From positions 1 through 47,667 of the forward strand of contig WGLL01000015.1 of NCBI GenBank assembly GCA_016125585.1: DNA of 47,667 nucleotides, given 5' to 3'. This document shows, one piece after another, positions 44,087 to 47,667 of this stretch. Position 1 is the first letter of the stretch. Every line of letters starts with the position of its first letter. A program made the position numbers and the translations under genes. Under the pieces are notes generated by a model. The model was not told where the DNA came from, did no database searches, and was given only the letters and a program-made list of their open reading frames with translations. The DNA is from Caulobacter sp. Its GTDB lineage: Bacteria > Pseudomonadota > Alphaproteobacteria > Caulobacterales > Caulobacteraceae.

Positions 44087-44510
44087 CGGCGCGCAGGCGG
44101 TTCCGCCGCCGCCGGAAGGGTTCGAGCCCTCCGCCCGCGGCCCCTACACCACTCACAACGGGCCGATGTTCCACCGCAACGGACCGGACGGCTTCCAGCA
44201 CGCCTTCTTCGTGCTGCCGCGCCACTGCAACAGCATGGGCATCACCCACGGCGGGATGCTGGCGACCTTCATGGACGGGGTGCTGGCCCGGGCGGTTCAC
44301 GGGGCCACCGGCGGCAAGGCGGCCGTGACGGTGCACCTGTCGCTCGACTACCTTTCGGCCGGACGGGCGGGAGAGTGGCTGTTCGGGGAGGGACAGGTCA
44401 CCCGTCAGACCCGTGATCTGGTTTTCGTCGAGGGGCGCATCTTCCTGGGCGACCGCGACATCGTGCGGGCCACGGCCATCTTCAAGCCGATGCGCCGCAA
44501 GATCGACTGA
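44079..44510 (+). CDS. PaaI/hotdog-fold thioesterase
   Basis: 143 residues. The hotdog fold and its catalytic region are seen in [23 protein letters not shown] (HGG with acidic helix) and [18 protein letters not shown]. Members of the family hydrolyse phenylacetyl-CoA or other acyl-CoAs; the substrate here is not fixed. The start is GTG at 44079, within the end of the DUF192 gene, so the two are translated together. It stands about 50 bases before tRNA-Pro. Confidence 0.85.
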   Translation: MADGAQAVPPPPEGFEPSARGPYTTHNGPMFHRNGPDGFQHAFFVLPRHCNSMGITHGGMLATFMDGVLARAVHGATGGKAAVTVHLSLDYLSAGRAGEWLFGEGQVTRQTRDLVFVEGRIFLGDRDIVRATAIFKPMRRKID

Positions 44511-44561
44511 GCGCTTCCGCTGCGGCCCGACCTGTGGCAAGCACCGCCGTTCCGATGCTGA

Positions 44562-44638
44562 CGGGGCGTAGCGCAGCCTGGTAGCGCATCTGCTTTGGGA
44601 GCAGAGGGTCGCAGGTTCAAATCCTGCCGCCCCGACCA
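44562..44638 (+). tRNA. tRNA-Pro (anticodon UGG)
   Basis: 77 bases with encoded CCA. The acceptor stem CGGGGCG pairs with CGCCCCG, the anticodon loop is TTTGGGA in CTGC/GCAG, and the T arm GCAGG-TTCAAAT-CCTGC is intact. Confidence 0.97.
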
Positions 44639-44670
44639 ACATCGGTGAGACAGGATCCAGAGAGGCCGCC

Positions 44671-44976
44671 ATGCTCGCTCGCATCTACCGCCCCGCCAAG
44701 ACCGCCATGCAGTCGGGCAAGGCCAAGACCCATGAGTGGCTGCTGGAGTTCGAGCCGGCCGCGGCCAAGCGCAACGACCCCCTGACCGGCTGGACCCAGT
44801 CCACCGACATGAACGGCCAGGTCCGCCTGACCTTCGACACCCGCGAGGAGGCGGTCGCTTACGCCCAGAAGCACGGCATTTCCTTCCAGCTCATCGAGCC
44901 GAAGGAGCCGAAGAAGATCATCAAGGCCTACGCCGACAACTTCGCCACCAACCGCAGACAACCCTGGACCCATTAG
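44671..44976 (+). CDS. Complex I accessory subunit of the NDUFS4 type
   Basis: 101 residues. The conserved start [21 protein letters not shown] and the central [33 protein letters not shown] match the NDUFS4 (18-kDa) subunit of respiratory complex I, found in mitochondria and alphaproteobacteria. The end [17 protein letters not shown] is typical as well. It is not beside the nuo operon, which is usual. GAGAGG precedes the ATG. Confidence 0.93.
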   Translation: MLARIYRPAKTAMQSGKAKTHEWLLEFEPAAAKRNDPLTGWTQSTDMNGQVRLTFDTREEAVAYAQKHGISFQLIEPKEPKKIIKAYADNFATNRRQPWTH

Positions 44977-44994
44977 GGGTGTAGCGCCGGGTTT

Positions 44995-45108
44995 GCGTGC
45001 TTCGACGCGCGATCCTGGCGGATCGCTGCTCAGCATGACGATATTTGAGAGCGCCCACCCCGTTCGTCATCCTGAGTAGCCCGCGAAGCGGGCGTGTCGA
45101 AGGACGCA
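44995..45108. repeat. GTCATCC-type interspersed palindrome before tRNA-Arg
   Basis: Left part TGCGTGCTTCGACGCGC (from 44995) with CTGCTCAGCATGACGA (to 45042) and right part TCGTCATCCTGAGTAG (from 45064) with GTGTCGAAGGACGCA (to 45108) are inverted with a few mismatches. Each arm holds its own hairpin (CGCGATCC.. on the left, CCCGCGAAGCGGG on the right). No gene is seen in this gap of 185 bases. Confidence 0.75.
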
Positions 45109-45161
45109 ACGCTGTCAGCCGACTTCTTCCAACCCGCCAAAGCCGGTATGAAACACCCAGA

Positions 45162-45238
45162 GACTCCATAGCTCAGCTGGATAGAGCATCCGCCTTCTAA
45201 GCGGACGGTCGTAGGTTCGAATCCTACTGGAGTCGCCA
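45162..45238 (+). tRNA. tRNA-Arg (anticodon UCU)
   Basis: 77 bases with encoded CCA. Acceptor GACTCCA pairs with TGGAGTC, the anticodon loop is CTTCTAA within TCCGC/GCGGA, and the T arm GTAGG-TTCGAAT-CCTAC is intact. It reads AGA codons, which are rare in this GC-rich genome. Confidence 0.97.
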
Positions 45239-45284
45239 GGGTCCCTTCGCCGGGCTGGTCGGGTTATGCCTGTCGCGAACTGCT

Positions 45285-45842
45285 CTAGCGTCGACTGCCC
45301 TCAAAATCGATCACGGACTCGGACGGCGACTGCGCTAACCAGTCGTTCAGGCCCACTGGCGCGACCGCGCGGCAGTAGGCGCCATTATCCCCCGTGTAAT
45401 CCGGGCGCCAGAAGGCGATCTCTTCAACGGGCCTGAACGTTCCAATTCTGGCCTCGTCCGCCGCGGTAAAGATCGTCAGGGACTGACCTGATTTGACGAT
45501 CTGATTTACGTCCTGAGCGTAGTAGAGTTGACCCTTGGGCATGCCGTTTAATCTTGGCCTGATGCAGTAGTCGATATCGGTGTGGTTTTGAACCACGACG
45601 ACGTAGCTCCAGGTAGCTTCTTCGTCGGCATAGGCGAAGGCCTCGGAGACTTCGAGTCCGTCCCATGCCTCTTCGTCCTGTGGCCTGTGCATGGGCCGCG
45701 CGTTTTCCTTCACGGTGTAGCCGCTGTAGACCCCCCGGCTGGACATGCCCTGTCGGATCAGATCTGCGGCCGAGTCCTGGGCACGGGCGGCGCTGAAGAC
45801 GCTGCACGACAGCAGTAAAGTGATGAGCAGTATTGGTTTCAT
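45285..45842 (-). CDS. Secreted protein of unknown function
   Basis: 185 residues with a good signal peptide (MKPILLITLLLSCSVFSAARA, cleaved near residue 22). The mature part has two cysteines (in DYCIRP and GAYCRA) that could form a disulfide, and aromatic and acidic stretches such as EEATWSYVVVVQNHTDIDY. I recognise no family. GC content is visibly lower than in the neighbours. It ends 46 bases from tRNA-Arg, which makes recent gain possible; no integrase or direct repeat is seen. The ATG at 45842 was chosen because the signal starts there. Confidence 0.7.
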   Translation of the reverse strand: MKPILLITLLLSCSVFSAARAQDSAADLIRQGMSSRGVYSGYTVKENARPMHRPQDEEAWDGLEVSEAFAYADEEATWSYVVVVQNHTDIDYCIRPRLNGMPKGQLYYAQDVNQIVKSGQSLTIFTAADEARIGTFRPVEEIAFWRPDYTGDNGAYCRAVAPVGLNDWLAQSPSESVIDFEGSRR

Positions 45843-45891
45843 GGGAGTTCCCTCGTGGGCCACGGTTAGTCCCGCGGCGAGCGGCGGCAAT

Positions 45892-45926
45892 CCCCATTTG
45901 ATGGGTGCGGCGACGTCGCCATGGGG
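45892..45926. terminator. Palindrome between metC and the secreted-protein gene
   Basis: CCCCAT (45892-45897) and ATGGGG (45921-45926) flank a perfect 12-base palindrome GGCGACGTCGCC (45909-45920). It follows the metC stop by six bases and precedes the next start on the same strand, so it may end metC transcription; there is no T run, so this is tentative. Confidence 0.35.
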
Positions 45927-45932
45927 CCGCGG

Positions 45933-47090
45933 TCAGCCCGTCGCCGTGTCGTAGGCGGCGAGCGCCGCGGTGAGGTCCCGGGTCAAATCGGCTTCGTCTT
46001 CCAGGCCGATGTGCAGCCGCATCAAAGGTCCCTCCATCGCCGTGACGAAGGTGCGTGAGGCCAACTGTGGGTCGCAGCGGATGGCCAGGCTTTCAAAGCC
46101 GCCCCAGCTGAACCCCAGTCCGAACAGTTTCAGGGCGTCGAGAAAGGCGTGCTGGGCCGACAGGGGGGCGGGGCGCATGACCAGGCCGAACAGGCCGCAA
46201 GCGCCGCTGTAGTCCCGCGCCCAGATCGCGTGGCCGGGGTCGCCGGGCAGGGCGGGGTGCAGCACCTTCAGAACCTGCGGCTGCTCGGCCAGCCAGCCGG
46301 CGATGGCGCGGGCGCTCTGGTCGTGGCGCGCCAGGCGGGTCGGCAGGGTGCGCAGGCCGCGCAGCATGTCGTAGGCGGCCTCGCCGGTGACGGCCCAGCC
46401 GAGGTCATGCACCCCGGCCTCCAGCAGGGCGCCGATGGCCGGATCGGCGGCCGCCGCGCTGCCCATGAAGATGTCGGAATGACCGCAGACGTATTTGGTC
46501 AGGGCCTGGACGCTGATGTCGACGCCGTGGGCCAGCGGCTTGAAATAGAGCCCGGCCGCCCAGGTGTTGTCGATCAGGGTCAGCACCCCCCGGGCGCGGG
46601 CCCCGGCGGCGATGGCCGGAACGTCCTGTATCTCGAAGGTCAGGGAGCTGGGCGATTCCAGGAGGATGATCCGGGTGTCGTCGGCGACCAGCGCCAGCAC
46701 CTCTTCGGCCGACAGGCGCGCGTCATGAAGCTGGATCCGGACGCCGAGGCGCCCAAGCACGTTCTGACAGAACTGCCGGGTCGGCTTGTAGGCGCCCTCG
46801 CTGAGCAGCACCGAATCGCCGGCCTTCAGCACCGCCAGCAGGGCGCCGGTCAGGGCGGAGAGACCCGAGGGATAGAGCTGAACCGATTGCGCGCCCTCAA
46901 GCTCGGTCAGGGCGTCGATCAGGGCCGCCTGGGCCGCCAGCCCCGCCCGGCCGTAGCCGAGATCCTCGTCATAAAGCGCCCGGGAATCGGGCAGCAGCAC
47001 CGTCGAACCGCGCTGAATTGGCGGGCCGACCGTGCGGGCCAGCCTCTCTGGCGTGCGACCAGCGTGAATCAGGCGGGTTTTCTCATGCAT
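45933..47090 (-). CDS. metC: Cystathionine beta-lyase
   Basis: 385 residues, a PLP enzyme of the Cys/Met metabolism family that cleaves cystathionine to homocysteine. The start TRLIHAGRTPERLARTVGPPIQRGSTVL, the cofactor region YPSGLSALTGALLAVL, DNTWAAGLYFKPLAHG and the pyridoxal lysine in QALTKYVCGHSDIFMG are all present; the end FSWGGFESLAI is the typical lyase signature. Divergence from an aapJ-like gene is known from rhizobia, where metC lies next to the general amino-acid permease operon. Confidence 0.93.
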   Translation of the reverse strand: MHEKTRLIHAGRTPERLARTVGPPIQRGSTVLLPDSRALYDEDLGYGRAGLAAQAALIDALTELEGAQSVQLYPSGLSALTGALLAVLKAGDSVLLSEGAYKPTRQFCQNVLGRLGVRIQLHDARLSAEEVLALVADDTRIILLESPSSLTFEIQDVPAIAAGARARGVLTLIDNTWAAGLYFKPLAHGVDISVQALTKYVCGHSDIFMGSAAAADPAIGALLEAGVHDLGWAVTGEAAYDMLRGLRTLPTRLARHDQSARAIAGWLAEQPQVLKVLHPALPGDPGHAIWARDYSGACGLFGLVMRPAPLSAQHAFLDALKLFGLGFSWGGFESLAIRCDPQLASRTFVTAMEGPLMRLHIGLEDEADLTRDLTAALAAYDTATG

Positions 47091-47177
47091 GCGGGTTGCG
47101 GCCGGGGTGTCATGGGGGTGAAACTTGCTGTGGGCCAGTTAGGTCCAGTCACCATCCCGGATCAAGGAGTCGCCACC

Positions 47178-47667
47178 GTGAAGCGTTTCGCCGTGCTTGC
47201 CCTCATCGCCCTGTCGGCGACGGGCTGTGGGCGAAAACAGGCGGAGCCGGTCAAGCCCGAGGCGCCCGAGACGCTGGTCACCGACGGCCCCAGGTCCTCG
47301 GCGGTCGACAGCCCGACCCTGGCGGCGGTGCGACGGCGCGGCGTGGTGCGCTGCGGGGTCAATCCCGGCCTGGCCGGTTTCGGGGCCCGCGACGGGCGGG
47401 GCGTCTGGCGCGGGTTCGATGTCGACATCTGCCGCGCCCTGGCGGCGGCGGTGCTGGGCGACTCCCGCAAGGTGACCTTTGTGCAGGTGCCGGCCGAAGA
47501 CCGGTTCAAGGCGCTGAAGGCCGGGCGCATCGATGTGCTCAACCGCAACACCAGCTGGACCGTGAGCCGCGACGCCGCCGACGGCGTGGACTTCGCCCGC
47601 ATCAGCTATTTCGACGGTCAGGGCTTCCTGGCCCGCAAGTCGCTCAATCTTCAGAGCGCCGCCGAAC
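47178..47667 (+). CDS. Amino-acid ABC transporter substrate-binding protein, AapJ-like (partial)
   Basis: The window holds the first 163 codons; the gene runs off the end. The start is GTG at 47178 with AAGGAG at 47164-47169. A lipobox (LSATGCG) gives a lipoprotein or secreted form. The binding-protein fold type 3 begins after a linker: LAAVRRRGVVRCGVNPGLAGF, GFDVDICRALAAAVLGD, RFKALKAGRIDVLNRNTSWT and FARISYFDGQGFL. This is the AapJ group that feeds general L-amino-acid permeases; aapQ, M and P would be expected next. It is divergent from metC. Confidence 0.88.
   Translation, partial: MKRFAVLALIALSATGCGRKQAEPVKPEAPETLVTDGPRSSAVDSPTLAAVRRRGVVRCGVNPGLAGFGARDGRGVWRGFDVDICRALAAAVLGDSRKVTFVQVPAEDRFKALKAGRIDVLNRNTSWTVSRDAADGVDFARISYFDGQGFLARKSLNLQSAAE

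Overview
The window looks like the chromosome of an alphaproteobacterium, most likely of the Caulobacterales (Caulobacter/Phenylobacterium-like). The reasons are the very high GC content, TTGACG-type promoters, a short adenylate kinase beside secY, a two-domain cold shock protein, a class I PHA synthase, an NDUFS4-type complex I accessory subunit, and the order aminotransferase-hom-glpX-recJ. The assignment rests on gene content and order only; no database search was possible. Almost everything is vertically inherited housekeeping DNA. I see no phage, transposase, CRISPR array or integrase.

Region 1 (1-5449): the 3' end of tuf with a strong terminator, then about 5 kb of unrelated genes that separate tuf from rpsJ. 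These are a membrane-bound LytTR regulator, a YciB/septation-A-type membrane protein, an adjacent pair made of a FemAB/CelD-type acyltransferase and a JmjC/cupin-type oxygenase, and a secreted GIN-domain beta-repeat protein. A TTGACG-N17-TATTAG promoter and a structured leader of about 230 nt come before the ribosomal genes.

Region 2 (5450-19583): the S10, spc and alpha operons in conserved order, from rpsJ to rpmD, then rplO-secY-adk and rpsM-rpsK-rpoA-rplQ. The row is closed by a strong terminator. A large palindromic repeat sits between rpmD and rplO, the alpha operon has its own promoter, and most of the longer intercistronic gaps carry stable hairpins.

Region 3 (19584-27793): an HtrA/Deg-type lipoprotein protease, an MFS transporter with a YjbR protein, an operon of VOC, ArsR and SRPBCC genes, an NPP-type phosphodiesterase lipoprotein divergent from a two-gene ABC exporter, and ftsB.

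Region 4 (27871-34310): the pyruvate dehydrogenase complex (pdhA, pdhB with its own lipoyl domain, pdhC, lpdA) with a GFA-type zinc protein lodged between pdhB and pdhC and a GNAT gene at the end.

Region 5 (34484-47667): PHA synthase (minus strand), a small lipoprotein, an LL-DAP/alanine-type aminotransferase, homoserine dehydrogenase, class II fructose bisphosphatase and recJ. Then come tRNA-Glu, a double cold shock protein, a DUF192 protein, a PaaI thioesterase, tRNA-Pro, an NDUFS4-like gene, tRNA-Arg, an unrecognised secreted protein, and metC divergent from the start of an aapJ-like amino-acid binding protein.

Seven large interspersed palindromes of at least two sequence families occupy the longer intergenic gaps. 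The most interesting leads are the structured S10 leader with a terminator-like element, the acyltransferase/oxygenase pair inside the tuf-rpsJ gap, the repeat inside the spc operon, and near-identical lipoyl-domain DNA in pdhB and pdhC.
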